Positions 10,901 through 23,518 are shown, numbered from the stretch's first letter. The stretch is DNA of 64,000 nt from Cymodocea nodosa (GCA_036874045.1 CM072335.1:11676001-11740000), one strand, 5' to 3'. Notes: generated from the letters alone by a model not told the origin. Made by a program: numbers and translations.

Positions 10901-12832
10901 GCATTCTTGTTGGTATGAACGCACTAATATTTATATAGTTGTCATTATTGAAAGATCGAAAACTATGTTAATATGCACTAGAAACTAGTTGAATTGGATT
11001 GTTTAAAGTTTGAAAATAAAGATCCAATTATTTCGACACATTTGCAATGATTAAAACTTTGTTGAAAAAATAGTATGACACAACAGACATTAAATGTTTC
11101 TCATTTCTTGGTATTCTGATTATTGTAAGTTAAGATGTTACAAAAATTGAGTCAGAGAATACAACAGTTTGGATATCAAAGACTGTTATAATGGGACATT
11201 TTGATCATGATGTCATTCAATATATGACATTAATTTTGGAAACCATTATCGATAACAGGGTCGTCTCTTAGCGATAATTTGATTTACAAAAAGGCCATCC
11301 TACCATGATGCAAAAATGAGTGCATCACAAGGACTTCCCAAGAGGTAACCCATCTTAGTACTACTCTCACCCAAACACATTTAACTTTGGAATTCTTACA
11401 AGATCGAGTGCTTTTGTATTGGTATGATCGCACCAATATTTACATATTTGTCATTACTAAAAAATCGAAAACTATGTTAATTCGCACTAGAAACTAGTTG
11501 AATTGCATTGTTTAAATTTGAAAATAAAGATCCAATTATTTCAACTCATTTGCAATGATTACAACTCTATTGAAAAAATAGCACGACACAACAGACATTA
11601 AATGTTTCTCATTTCTTGGTACACTGATTATTGTAAGTTAAGATGTTACAAAATTTGAGTCAGAGAATACAACCCTTTCGATATCAAACACCGTTATAAT
11701 GGCACATCTTCATCATGATGTTATTCAATATATGACATTAATTTAGAATCCGTTATCAATAGTAGGGTCGTCTCTTAGTGACACTTTGATTTACAAAAAT
11801 ACCATCCTACCTTGATGCAAAAAAGAGTGCAACACAAGGACTTCCCAAAAGGTTACCCGTCTTAGTACTACTCCCGCCCAAACACATTTAACTTTGGAGT
11901 TTTAATGAGATCTAGTGCTTTTGTGTTGGTATGATCGCTCCCATATTACTATATTTGTCATTACTGAAAATCGAAAACTATGTTAATTCGCACTAGAAAC
12001 TAGTCAAACTGGATTGTTTAAAGTTTGTAAATAAAGATCCAATTATTTTTAACTCATTTGCAATGATTGCAACTCTGTTTAAAAAACAACACGACACAAC
12101 AGACATTAATTGTTTCTCATTTCATGGTATTCTTATTGTTGTAAGTTAAGATGTTATAAAATTTGAGTTAGAGAATACAACCCTTTCGATATCAAACATC
12201 GTCATAATGCACATTTTGATCATGTTGTCGTTCAATATATGACATTAATTTTGGAAACTGTTATCAATAACAGGGTCGTCAATTAGTGACAGTTTGATTT
12301 ACAAAAAGACCATCCTACCATGACGCAAAAAAGCATCCAACACATGGACTTCCCATGAGGTCACACATCTTAGTACTACTCTCACCCAAACACATTTAAC
12401 TTTAGAGTTCTAATGAGATCCAATGCTTTTGTGTTGGTATGATCACACCCATATTTTTAAATTTGTCATTACTGAAAGATCGAAAACTATGGTAATTCAC
12501 ACTAGAAACTAGTTGAATTGGATTGTTTAAAGTTTGTAAATAAAGATCCAATTATTTCAACTCATTTGCAATGATTACAACTCTATTGAAAAAACAGCAC
12601 GACACAACAGACATTAAATGTTTCTCATGTCATCGTACCCTGATTGTTGTAAGATAAGATGTTAAAAAATTTGAGTTAGAGAATACAACCCTTTGGATAT
12701 CAAACACCATTATAATAACACATTTTGATCATGATGTCATTCAATATATGACATTAATTTTGGAAACTGTTATCAATAATAGGGTCGTCTCTTAGTGACA
12801 ATTTGATTTACAAAAAGACCATCCTACCATGA
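7913..12832 (-). repeat. 5S-rDNA-derived satellite, left array (about ten units)
   Basis: This is a head-to-tail tandem repeat of about 508 bp. Each unit holds a degenerate 5S rRNA gene on the minus strand (about 117 bp) plus about 390 bp of spacer. 5S-like segments start (plus-strand left end) near 7945, 8453, 9364, 9873, 10811, 11320, 11827 and 12333. Two further copies, 8904-8970 and 10367-10417, lack the 3' half of the 5S segment. The array is cut at 12832 by the copia insertion. The spacer has recurring words such as CACTAGAAACTAGTTGAATT and GATCATGATGTCATTCAA. Confidence 0.93.
7945..8059 (-). pseudogene. degenerate 5S rRNA gene copy (representative, left array)
   Basis: On the minus strand this reads through recognisable 5S landmarks: GATCATACCA near the 5' end, GTTAAAT.TGTTTGGG at the A-box region, GAGAGTAGTACTAAGATGGG and TGACCTCTTGGGAAGTCC at the C-box region, and TGTGTTGCAC at the 3' end. 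Compared with the plant 5S consensus as I know it, the changes are mainly transitions, many at former CG or CNG sites. A T-run follows the 3' end (GAGTGC is preceded on the plus strand by AAAAAT). A pseudogene is more likely than a functional rRNA gene. Confidence 0.85.
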
Positions 12833-14443
12833 TGTAGGATCGTATGGCTACACAAGAGGAGGGTGAATTGTGTATTTTTAATATTTTCTGAAATATAATT
12901 GAAACTTTAAAACTCAAAAACAAGTCGAGACATTGTTTTCATAAAATCATTTTTATTCAAGGTTTCAATTACAATATACAATTCAATTCTCCTCAGAAAT
13001 TGTAGATGCAATTATATTTCGATACCATGTATCATCTAAAATATTTCATAACTACAAACAGAGAAAACTAATTTGCGGAATTTAAAACTTTTCTCCCTGT
13101 TTGAGATCTTTCTTCTTCTTCTTTTTCTTCTTCAGCAATTCTTCAGTGACGAATATCTAGTCTTTTCATGCTTCACCGAATTTGCTTTCTTCTGATACTT
13201 CAAATCTTCAATGACGAAAATCTTACCTTTTTATGCTTCACTAAACTTTCTTCCACTTGAGAGATTTTCCCAATAAGGTGTTTTTGATCCCTGAAAAAGA
13301 TTTTTCTTTTGGTGTGCAGGGATGGTTTGATCTTTGAAAAGATTTTTCCTTTTGTGTGCAAGGATAAAATGATCAACGAGAATTCTATGCTTTTTATACT
13401 GAATCTTCATTTCATGCATATCCTTCACGTTTAACCACTACCAGTTTTCCACTTCTCAACGTCTTTCCTCTTTCCTTCATCGAAACACACACGTTCTAAC
13501 CCACGTTTATATTTCGAATTTTCTTTAATCATCAGTCTTGGATCTCTGAAAAATTTCCTGCAAAATAAACTTTCTCGTCCAAAAGTTTTTCATCAGTGTA
13601 ATAAGAAATCGTTACTTTAATGTTAACTAAACGAGTAACACAAATATATATATAACTTAACGTTTCTAACTTAACGAGTTCCTCATGTGCCATTTCACGT
13701 GACAAGTACTGTAGCTAACTCAACGAACTTAGTCCGTGGTGTTATACTATATCAACGAACCATCTCCGTTGTGTTATGATAACTCAACGAACCATTTCCG
13801 TTGTGTTATGATATCTCAATGAACCAGTAATACACAAATTTTTTATAATAAGAATTTTACCACGTGCAAAAATAACAACTTAAGTTTATAACGCTAACCT
13901 AACGCGTTGCCTTAGTGTTCAATATAGCAACTCAACGCGTTTAGTTATGTTAACTTAACGAGTTAAACATGTGCACCTCATGTGATACAATACAACATTC
14001 GTAACTTATAATTTCACCACGTGTATAACACTAACTTAACGAGTTCGTCTCTTCTTTTACTCACTAACTTAACGAGTTATCACGTGACCTATTTTAACCT
14101 TTAAGCCTCTAACTTAACGAGTTCTCACGTGACCTCTATACAAACAAAACTCTAACTTAACGAGTTGTCTAAACGTGCACTGTTCATGATACAGAAGATA
14201 TAACATTAAAACATATCATGCTTTTCAATAAAAACACACGTTAACTTAACGTTTAGCTAAATGAGAAATTAATGCAACGAAATGACTAGTTATTAACTTC
14301 AAATCCAATACAGACAAGTATTTATATCAGTAAGCTTTTTCTATACTAAATGATGATTTTAATTTCTTTTCACAAGCAATAGTAATTGAGCAAATATGAT
14401 TATTTTCATTCAGCACACATCATCAAAACAAAAATACTCAACA
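12833..14443 (-). mobile_element. 3' LTR of the copia element
   Basis: The LTR is bounded by TGTAGGATCG and ACTCAACA on the plus strand. It holds three convergent motif pairs at exact 32-bp period (starts 13716, 13748, 13780), then a series of TAACTTAACGAG sites at about 13960-14240 mixed with CACGTG boxes. The minus-strand TATA box is at 13392-13398. It differs from the 5' LTR at several dozen positions by eye, so this insertion is older than the nested gypsy element. Confidence 0.93.
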
Positions 14444-14458
14444 ATCTCCCCCTTTTTG
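14444..14458 (-). other. polypurine tract of the copia element
   Basis: On the minus strand AAAAAGGGGGAGAT abuts the LTR terminus TGTTGAGT. This is the expected primer site for plus-strand DNA synthesis. Confidence 0.85.
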
Positions 14459-14918
14459 ATGATGACAAAACCATATTAAATCAATTATGAAATATGTTTA
14501 ACTCAACAAAGCACCTTCGTTGGGTTAACTTTTAATTCAACAAACTTATTTGTTGACTTAAGTTCACTTAAACTTATTTCTATTGTTTGTGTAAATTTTA
14601 CCTCTCAGAACTAACACTCTCAGATGTCAATAATTATATAAGTATCAATTTTCTAATTATCATCTGTCAGATTACAATAACCATTTAAATAGCATCTCCT
14701 TTTATAATATATATATGCAATTAAGATCATGATCATCTTTTTATAATATTTCTCCCCCTTTTTGTCATTAATCAAAAAGATAATCACAGAGAATATATAT
14801 ATGTATATAAGAGATATAATTACAACAACTCTTTCTGTAAACAAGAATAATAATTGAAGACATTTACAGAAAAATGTATTGTTCAATCAAATCAAACAAG
14901 TAATACAAACAAAAATAG
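14459..14918 (-). other. non-coding 3' region between the accessory ORF and PPT
   Basis: This AT-rich stretch holds no recognisable gene. It contains another purine tract on the minus strand near 14750-14762 (AAAAAGGGGGAGA), a second PPT-like site about 300 bp from the LTR, and (AT)n-like runs. Confidence 0.5.
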
Positions 14919-17190
14919 TTATCGACCCCTCCTAAGTATATCACTTATAGCATTACATATTTTATCTCCTAGATGCCTAATATCATTTCTGATGTCGTTA
15001 AGCACTACATCTAAGTTAGGAGGTAGCTAGGTTTGCTGTTCTGCTTGAACTGAATAACTTTGTTGTTGTTATTGTTGTATATGTTCTGTATCAGGTTGTT
15101 GTTGTTGTTGTCGTTGAAGTTTACACATAGCCTGGAATTTTTGCAAATCTTTGACACTAAATGCTCTCATGCCTTTAGTTTCAGAGGGCCAGTCAGATAA
15201 ATTCAATTGGCTTGCAATGAGTCTACATACAGCATCACCATAAAATAACTTTGAACTCATATGCTGTAGTTGAGAAGTGAAAACATCAAACCAATTGATT
15301 TGAATTCTATTCAACAAGCTATAAGTTGCATATAAACAACTTCTGCTGACTTCCATATTGTGTCCAACTCTCTGAAATAAATTTGCATGCAATATATTTG
15401 CAATAAACCTTGCCTCTACATTCAGATTTTCCATTAATCTCATTTCAGAATATACATCTGGAATTTTTGATAAAGACTGAATGTTCCATTCTAGTGGTCT
15501 TATTATGTTAAATCTGTTGGTAACAACAACACCTTCATTCTTTAATCCTAAAACTTCAAAAACTAACTTAGGAGACAATATAAACTCCTATTCATTTATT
15601 TGAGTTTTCAGAAAATTTCTATTCTTGACCAGATTGCTATAAAAAGCTACAATAAGCTCTGTGTATTGCTTCCATTTCGTTCCTACTGGCAAGAATTTAA
15701 TGAGACCTTGAAACTCAAATAGATCTCTTATTTCCATCAAATTTCTGAATTTTATGGGACGAGCATGCAGAATCTGACATGTAATCAGATTATTGTATTT
15801 CTGCAATGCTTCTTCAGATCTAAAATGAATTGCTTTACCTTGAATTTTTAATATTGTACACAAAGAAGGTGATACCTGAAGCTATGATTCAGAGTTTAAT
15901 TCATCTTCAGGAACTTCTACTGCAAAATGAATGTCATGTTGTTCTTCTTCCAAAATATTATCTTGAAGCTACTTAGGTAAGCTTGATTCTTCAGCTTCAA
16001 TAGTGTTAGGAACATTGTCAATATGCTCAACATTCATCTGTTCAGTCTCTATAGAATGTTCAGAGTACAATTTTTCCACAAATTCTACAACCGGTGTATC
16101 TGTCTGTAATTATTCATTTTGTTCAATAGATATTTCTATTGATTCATGCTGTGAATTCTCATACTCTGCTTCTATAGATTTTGTAGAAGGCTGGTTAACT
16201 TTTAGCTCTTCTAGAGTCTTAACATTTTCAATATCTGCTACTCCAGACAATTCAGCCTTTGAACTAGTTACTGCCTCAACATTGTCAATTATATCTGCAA
16301 TAACTTGTTCAATGTCAAGTGCCTGATGCTCTGATTTGTCAATTTCTGCATCATCAAGACTTGTACTAATAGAAAAACTTGAGCTCATATTTGACTTGGA
16401 TTTCTTCTCAAGTTTTCTAGCAAGGGAAAATAAAGTCTCATTATCTTCACCAGTTTCAGTGTGTTCGGAACTGATGAGTTTATCAGATGCACAATAAGGT
16501 ACAATGTCTAGACATACATTGTCCTTTGAAAATAAATTTTCATCTGATTTTCCCTTTTCAAAAGACTTTGTTTCTTTAGACATAATTTTTCCGACTTTCC
16601 TTCTTCTATAACATTTATGTTTCTCCTTTTCAAGTATTACTGTTTTCTTTTCAAATTGCTCCATAAAAGTTTTCCCTTTTTAATTCTTCTAAGGCACTTT
16701 CTATTGCAACATCCTTTCGAAGACTATCAACTTTTGTTTTGTCTACAGCAATATCTGATTCTACTTGTTTTGAATATAAAGGAGTAGGGATAGCTGATTC
16801 ATGCTCTTCCTCAAATGCATGTAGTCTTGTACCGTTTATAGGAGTTTGAGGAGTTCTATTTGATGAGCCTACACCTTTTTCCAAATATTTTGCTTACTAT
16901 TCCAAAAATGCAATCTTAGCACATTTCATTATGTATTCTCTATCATATTTACTTCGAATACTCATGTATGTAATACTTGCATCAGTATGTTAAAGTTCTT
17001 GTCTAACTTCATCTAATATATCTTGAGAAAAGAAGTAATCTCTATAAAGTTCTTCTAACCTTTTGTCCAATCGAAATATTTTCTTGAACCAAGTACGTGG
17101 AACTTCATCATTCTCTATTTCTTTTCCTTTTGCATCTCTTCTACTTTTGACTTTTCCTCTGCCACGACCTTTGTAGAACTTGGAGACCAT
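14919..17190 (-). pseudogene. accessory ORF of the copia element
   Basis: One ORF of roughly 750 codons can be followed from the ATG at 17188-17190 to the stop at 14919-14921, broken by several stops and at least one frameshift (near 16655). Its parts are a basic N-terminus with a GRGRGK stretch, a charged coiled-coil-like segment, a long acidic Ser/Glu-rich middle, and the conserved C-terminal domain at about 15130-15570. That domain carries LGLKNE, IANILHANLFQR.GH, YATYSLLN.IQINWF and LFYGD, followed by a Q-rich linker and a tail ending ILRRGR. The + strand copy at 42751 shows glutamine codons at two of the stops (QEL-stop-HTD and NE-stop-LQTD). The gene lies alone downstream of pol with its own upstream TATA-like site. 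The function is unknown; it corresponds in position to the env-like ORF of SIRE elements, but I see no clear signal peptide or membrane span. Confidence 0.75.
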
Positions 17191-18769
17191 CGTCGTAGGT
17201 AGTAACAGCAACAAGTAGGAAAGATTTTCTTGACAAAGTTTACAAATAACCTAAGTCCCCGTGTTATAAGTGTTTAAATAGGGTTTTTAGGCGTATAACT
17301 CAACGTGAAGATAAGTCAGGTTTAGAAATAAAATAAATATTGAATAAAGCTTATTCAATCAAAGTACCCGAAATATTTAAGTATAACTCGTTGAGTTAAC
17401 TAACCTAACGAGTAAAACGCTGTCTAGAGGCAGTTTTACACGTTACCTTATCTAATATAACATCTAGTTAGTACACTTAAAACAATTTTCAGATGCTTCC
17501 AACTGAAACATTTCGAAAACAACACACATGCTAAACTTAACATTATCTTGAGAACATTGTAAACTATTTGAACTTTGAATCTAAAATAGTTTATTTGTCT
17601 TTTTAAATTATTTCATCAAGATTTTAAGAGGACATTAATTCAGATTAACTAAGATTTGTATTCTAAATTATATTAATCTGTTTTCAACATTCTTAATCCT
17701 CCCCCTACAAATATACTTCAAATATAGTCAATCAAAATACAAAATATACTTGTAGTGACAATAGATGTTAAGTATAACTATACTTTTACATTTTCTTTTC
17801 AGAGACTTCCGTTATCTTGACATCATCAAAAATGATTTCCAGAATCAATTCCTACTATATATGAATCAAAACACAACTTTGAACTCAATTCGATTAATTC
17901 AAGGAGAATAAAAGAATGTATCTCAAATAAACGTTTTCAAAAGTACTAATGTTGATTCAATAAATCAGTAGTCATATTGGTATAAACTATATGTGATTCA
18001 AAGATATCTGTAATTAATGAAACAACTTTTTCTTTTCAAAACAGTAAATATTGATAATTTTCTTTAAAAGTTAGTTTGAAAAGCTTAAATCATACAAGAG
18101 CTTTCTAATGTACCCGTGTAATAAGCTTTCAGTCAACAATCCCAGATCTGATCAAGAACTTAGGTTGCTAGATTTAAAAAATCTTTTTTCACGACAACAA
18201 TCCTTACATACCTATCTGCTCAAGTACAAAAGGCTCGTGATCAAACTGATCAATAAACTCTCAAAGATTTTCACTTTGTAAGCACTTTTCATTTTAAGCA
18301 TAGTATATATGTATTCCATTAATACAGATGCAATAAAACACAAATCTCATACAATTTTTACTTCTATGATTGTACTGAGAATATGAATCAGTTTCAATAA
18401 GCTTATACTTTTGATTAACAGTTTAAGATGAGTTACATATAACTTATTCTACAAGTTTAATCAATTAAGTCAAATTTATGCATGATCATATGCATTTTCC
18501 TTGATTCAAAGAAAACATTTAATCAAAATTTCAGAATGTCAGAAGTATTTAATGTTTTTCATTTACATTTCCACTTAAAATCGTAAAAACCATTAAAATT
18601 GATAAACTACTTAAAATCAATAAGATACTACTATAATTTTACAATAAATACATAGTATCTTAAGCAGCAGCTTAGATATTACTTTAGATATTTATAATAA
18701 GTATATAATATCTATGAGGTGAACAACATCATCAATACTATTTATCTTTTTATGTGGAGTTTAAGCATT
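17191..18769 (-). other. non-coding spacer between pol and accessory ORF, with internal promoter-like region
   Basis: No ORF is recognisable. The part nearest the accessory ORF (17255-17460) has a TATA-like TATTTAAA on the minus strand (complement of about 17270-17277) and TAACTCAACG, TAACCTAACGAG and CGTTGAGTTA sites. The rest (about 17500-18720) is repeated at 41197-42460 and is also similar to 51480-52660 of the second Athila-type element. A purine tract, TTTGTAGGGGGAGGATT on the minus strand (near 17693-17709), resembles a PPT. Confidence 0.65.
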
Positions 18770-21700
18770 TTACACATCACATAGCCTACAAATACCTAAA
18801 TTTAATCTAATGTTGCAGAATGTATTTTCGTCTAGAGGTTTTGTAAATATATCAACTAATTGATTTTTACTAGACACAAATTCTAATTTAATTTTTCCTT
18901 TAATTACGTTATCTCTTAGAAAATGATGTCTAACCTCTATATGTTTTGCTCTTGAATATAATACAGGATTTTTAGAAAGATTTATTGCAGAACTACTGTC
19001 ACAATAAATCTCAGTTGTATCATAAGATAATCCAAAATCTTCTAAAGTTTGCCTTATCCACAGAATCTGAGTGCAACACAGTGCAACAGCAACATATTCA
19101 GCTTCTGTAGTAGAAAGTGCTACACAGTTTTACTTTTTACTAAACCATGACACCAAATTATTTCCCAATAATTGACATGTGCCACTAGTACTCTTTCTAT
19201 CAGATTTAGATCCTGCATAATCAGCATCAGTATATCCTATAAGATCTATTGAACTATCCTTAGAATAATACAGTCTGAAATTTTTAGTTCCTTGTATATA
19301 TCTAAATATTCTTTTAATTGCAATTAAGTGTGATTCCTTAGGATTAGATTGAAATCTAGCACAAACGCACACAGCAAACATAATATCAGGTCTACTAGTA
19401 GTCAAATAAAGTAAAGAACCAATCATACTTCTGTATTTTCTTTGATCTATAGATTTTCCTATGTCATCAATATCTAACTTTAAAGTAGTACTCAAAGGAG
19501 TTCCTCGAATCCTTGTATCATTAAAATTAAATTTCTTAAGCATTTCATCTACATATTTTTCCTAATTTAAAAATATACCTTTATCCATTTGCTTAATTTG
19601 AAGTCCTAGAAAATATGAAAGTTCTTCTATCATACTCATTTCAAACTGATTAGTCATCTCTTCAGAGAATATTTCTATCAACTTATCAAAGGTTGCTCCA
19701 AAGATTATATCATCCACGTATATTTGGACAACAATCTGATCTTTACCATCTCTCTTAATAAATAGAGTATGATCCACTTTTCCCATGATATAGCCTTTTT
19801 CTATTAAAAAAGTAGACAATCTTTCATACCATGATCTAGGTGCTTGCTTCAAACCATATAAGGCTTTCTTCAATTTATACATAAAGTCAGGATTTTTAAT
19901 ATCTTCAAATCCAGGTGGTTGTTTTACAAAGACTTCTTCACTAATTAAACCATTTAGAAATGCACTCTTTACATCTATTTGATATAATTTAAAATCCATA
20001 TAACAAGCATAGGCCACAGGACAAAATGTTTCATCATAATCTAATCCTTCTTCCTATGTATACCCTTGTGCAACTAATCTAGCTTTATTCCTAATAATTT
20101 GACCAGTTTCGTTAGTTTTGTTTCTAAAGATCCACTTTGTACCTATTATGGACTGATTTTCTGGTGGAGAAACTAATTCTCATACATCATTTCTGATGAA
20201 TTGATTTAGTTCTTCTTGCATTGCCACTATCCAATTTCATCAGATAATGCTTCTTGTATATTCCTTGGTTCCACCATAGAAACAAACATACACATACTAT
20301 TTAAATTTACTGAAGCTCTAGTTTTAACTCCCTCATTAATATTACCAATGACTTGAGTAATGGGATGTGATGAAGAATAACGCCAATTTCTCTGATTTTC
20401 CTCAATATTCTCATCAACATCTGAAAGTCCATCACTTTCATCATTAGTTTGATCATTTAAGTTCATATTTTTGATTTTCTCAGATAAATCATCAATCTCT
20501 CTATTGATCTCTAACTCATTTGGAAAATTGATCATATCATCATTATCAGCTTTAGATTGATATTCTCTAAGAGAATTTTCCTTGAAGCTTACATGGAGGG
20601 TTTCTTCAATAGTCCTAGAAGTCTTGTTATATACTCTATAGGCTTTACTTCTAGTAGAGTAACCTACAAAAATTCCTTCATCCGATTTGGCTTGAAATTT
20701 ATCCCTTTTATCCTTAGTATTAAGAATAAAACAGTTGCAGCCAAATGGTTTCATATAGGAAATTTTTGGAACCCTATTAAATATAATTTCAAAGGAGTTT
20801 TATTAACATGAGGTCTTAAATGACTTCTGTTAATAACATAACAAGCTGTATTTACTGCTTCAGCCCAAAGATTTTGAGGTAACTTATGTTCATTCAACAT
20901 AGTTCTGGCCATTTCTCGAAGTGATCTATTCTTTCTCTCAACAACACCATTTTGACACGGTGCTCTTGGAAAAGAAAATCTGTCATCAATGCCATGCTCA
21001 TTACAATAGTTATCCATTTGATCATTATCAAATTTAGTTCCATGATCACTCCTAAGTTTTTGAATAGAGACACTTTGCTCATTTTGAACAAAATTGCAAA
21101 ACATTTTAAATTTTTCAAAAACTTCTGTCTTAGATGCTAGAAAATATACCCAAGTGTATCTAGAGAAGTCATCTACTAAAACAAATACATATCATTTACC
21201 ACCAAGACTCATGATTCTTGTTGGTCCAAATAGATCTATATGTATAAGTTCTAAGACTCTCTTGCTTGAAATATCAGTTTTGGATTTAAAAGAGTTTTTG
21301 TGAAGTTTACCTAACTCACATGCATTACACATAAAGTTCTTTGAGTATTTAATCTTTGTTAAACCTCTCACTAAATGTTTTCTAGATAGTTTATGTAACA
21401 GTCTCATATTTATATGCCCAATCCTTCTATGCCATAGATATGCATCACTAGTTTTAGCTAGCAAACATGAATTTAAATCAACTACACCAGAAGGTAAAGA
21501 TAAAATACATACAGAACCTTTTCTTTTAGCAATAAACTTAATTTCATCTGTATTTTTATCAATTATTTTGCATATATTATCTTCAAACACTACATAATAT
21601 CCATTTTCAGTTAGTTTTATGACACTCAGCAAATTAAATCCTAGGTTTTCTACATATAGTACATTCGAAATAACACAAGTAGGAGTTATTTGAACATTGC

Positions 21701-21842
21701 CCATACCTATGATTTTATCTTTGCTTTTGTTTCCAAATGTTACACTTCCTTTCATGGTATTTGTAAAATTTTGTAATAAACTTTTTTGTCCGGTCATGTG
21801 ACTTGACGCTCCATTGTCTAAGATCCATTTTGATGTTGTTTC
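18770..21842 (-). pseudogene. copia pol, distal part: protease end, integrase, RT, RNase H
   Basis: Starting at the gypsy insertion point, the minus strand encodes the protease active-site region with WILDNGASSHM (DNG instead of the usual DSG) and a GAG-pre-integrase HHCC finger (WHRRIGH...CNACELGK). The integrase follows with catalytic residues in DLFGP, SDHGTKF and NGVVERKN. Next come the RT with QIDVKSAFLNG and YVDDIIFG, and the RNase H with YTDADYAG, LSTTEAEY and IFTKPL, ending at the TAA at 18770-18772. Breaks include a TGA after SLGGK (near 21191), a frameshift near 20751-20760, a stop in 20018-20226, an apparent in-frame loss of about ten codons before AYACYMDFK, and a TAA at about 19128. 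No functional polyprotein can be made. Confidence 0.92.
21838..21842. other. target-site duplication of the nested gypsy element (left)
   Basis: GTTTC here is repeated exactly at 32742-32746, directly outside the two gypsy LTRs. This defines the insertion point inside the copia protease region. Confidence 0.92.
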
Positions 21843-23369
21843 TGTTCAAGCTTTAATTTTGCCCATTTTTAATGAATTTTATAAGTAATTTTGCATGATA
21901 TTATATATCTATGGTGGATAAATGATATTAATTATGGGTAATATAAGTCTTGAAATATAGTGCAATATAGAAATTTAATTAACAAGTGCATCCCCCATTG
22001 GATATAATTTTACATGGAATACATTGATTTATTTTGCATGTCCTATGTTGGCTAACGTCTCTTGGAGTTCAACTTCCATTAATTGTAGGTAACATATATA
22101 TGGGAGGAGCTTAATGCAAAAGACCAAAGAAGATGTAAAGAATCAAAAGTTGGTGGACTAAACTTTAAAGAAGAGGACATGCCAACACCTTATTGGCCCT
22201 CCTAGATCTATAGCATCTTATTGGCTTGGTGATAAAACCAAGGTGCCACATCAAAGAGAGAGAAGACAAAACAACATAAATACAAGGGGAGAGGAATTTC
22301 GGCCAACAACTTGGTGTTTCCAACGAGAGAAAGAAGGAGGAGAAGAAGCTTGGAGGTGAGGCTTGTGCTTCCAAATAGAGACCATCCATTCATGCTATTC
22401 ACCATTCCAAGGGCTAAGGAGAAGACGTCCAAGCTTGGAGGTGGATTTGCTGCCAAGTTCCATTGAATTCAAAGCTCTAGAGAAGAAGATAAGAAGCTCC
22501 TAAGGTAGTGACAACTCTTAGAGTTTATTATTTTCTTGTATAGAAGGAAGAATTGATGAGAAATGGTGGTGAACATCTCAATTATATGTCTTCTTAGCTA
22601 GATAGAGTTCAATGAATGTTTAATTCTTCTTTTCAACTTCTAATTTGCATCCTCTATTCACGTGTATTGTTGGGGCTGTTGGTGAGGCTTTCACACGAGT
22701 GAATGACACTCATCAATGGTGGCTTGGCACATTTGAGAAGAAGGTGTGAATTGAAAGAAGAAGAAAATAAGTGTTGATGTTCATTTGAATGAAGAACCTA
22801 TCACTTATCTCTAGTTGTTAATTTTAATTTTAGTAGTTAATTGAGTTTGTTATATCTTATATTGATCACATTTTGTCCTAATCAATCTCCAAAAAGAATT
22901 TCTAATGCAAGTAGTATAGTATAGTTTAGCTAGATTAGCAAATAGCATAGTTGCATGCATTTAGTATAAATTAGAATAGAGTAGTATAGTCTATTGAACC
23001 TTCTTGTTTTATTTTTCTTTCCTTAATATTGATGCATGGATATCACTTCTGAAATCACGTGGAACTTGTGTGCATGTTATAATTGAATGAGTTGATAGAC
23101 TTACAAGTAAAGAAATTGATTCACATCACCATTTTCCACTACACATTGCCTTGAAATTGCATGATTTGTGAGCTTGTGTTAACTTTGATTATTCTACATT
23201 CACATGTCATTAATTTACTGAAGTATACCTAAGAGCTTGAAGAACAAGTTGAGTAATAGTTGATTAAGTCATAAACACAATCCTTGTGGAAGAATGACCT
23301 GTATTTGCCATGTACACCAAAAGAACTATGCACTTGCAATAAAGCTTGAGCTAAAAATATAGCTCAACA
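21843..23369 (+). mobile_element. 5' LTR of the nested Athila-type element
   Basis: Starts TGTTCAAGCTTT and ends ATAGCTCAACA, with the PBS a few bases beyond. A TATA-like ATAAATAC lies near 22276-22283 and is a possible promoter. The antisense open stretches in this LTR recur at the matching place in the other LTR and are not genes. Confidence 0.94.
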
Positions 23370-23375
23370 AGTTTT

Positions 23376-23393
23376 TGGCGCCGTTGCCAGGGA
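23376..23393 (+). other. primer-binding site (tRNA-Asp type)
   Basis: TGGCGCCGTTGCCAGGGA lies 6 bp after the 5' LTR. It matches the PBS usual in Athila-type plant elements, complementary to the 3' end of tRNA-Asp with one mismatch to the common form. Confidence 0.85.
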
Positions 23394-23518
23394 TTGGCAA
23401 TTTGGCTTAGTTTATTTTTACCATATTTGAAGTTCTTAATTGGTTGTTTGATAAATTTTCATAAACATATCTTTCTTGTGCTTAGTTGTGAATTTTATTG
23501 CTTAAATTTCTTGCAAGT

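Noticed and set aside
10727..10924. Short ORF in the 5S satellite (also 57986-58189)
   Set aside because: They read through the degenerate 5S segment and spacer and are not conserved from unit to unit.
7913..12832. CRISPR-like array
   Set aside because: The repeats are 508-bp tandem units of a plant satellite, not short repeats with unique spacers.
13231..13428. Open frames in the copia LTRs (also 35621-35818 and 44015-44245)
   Set aside because: Matching positions in copies of one LTR; the frame crosses the TATA box and R region and has no recognisable domain.
22165..22456. Antisense ORFs in the Athila-type LTR (also at 31529-31820)
   Set aside because: They lie inside LTRs and recur only because the LTRs are duplicates about 1 percent apart; no recognisable protein motif.
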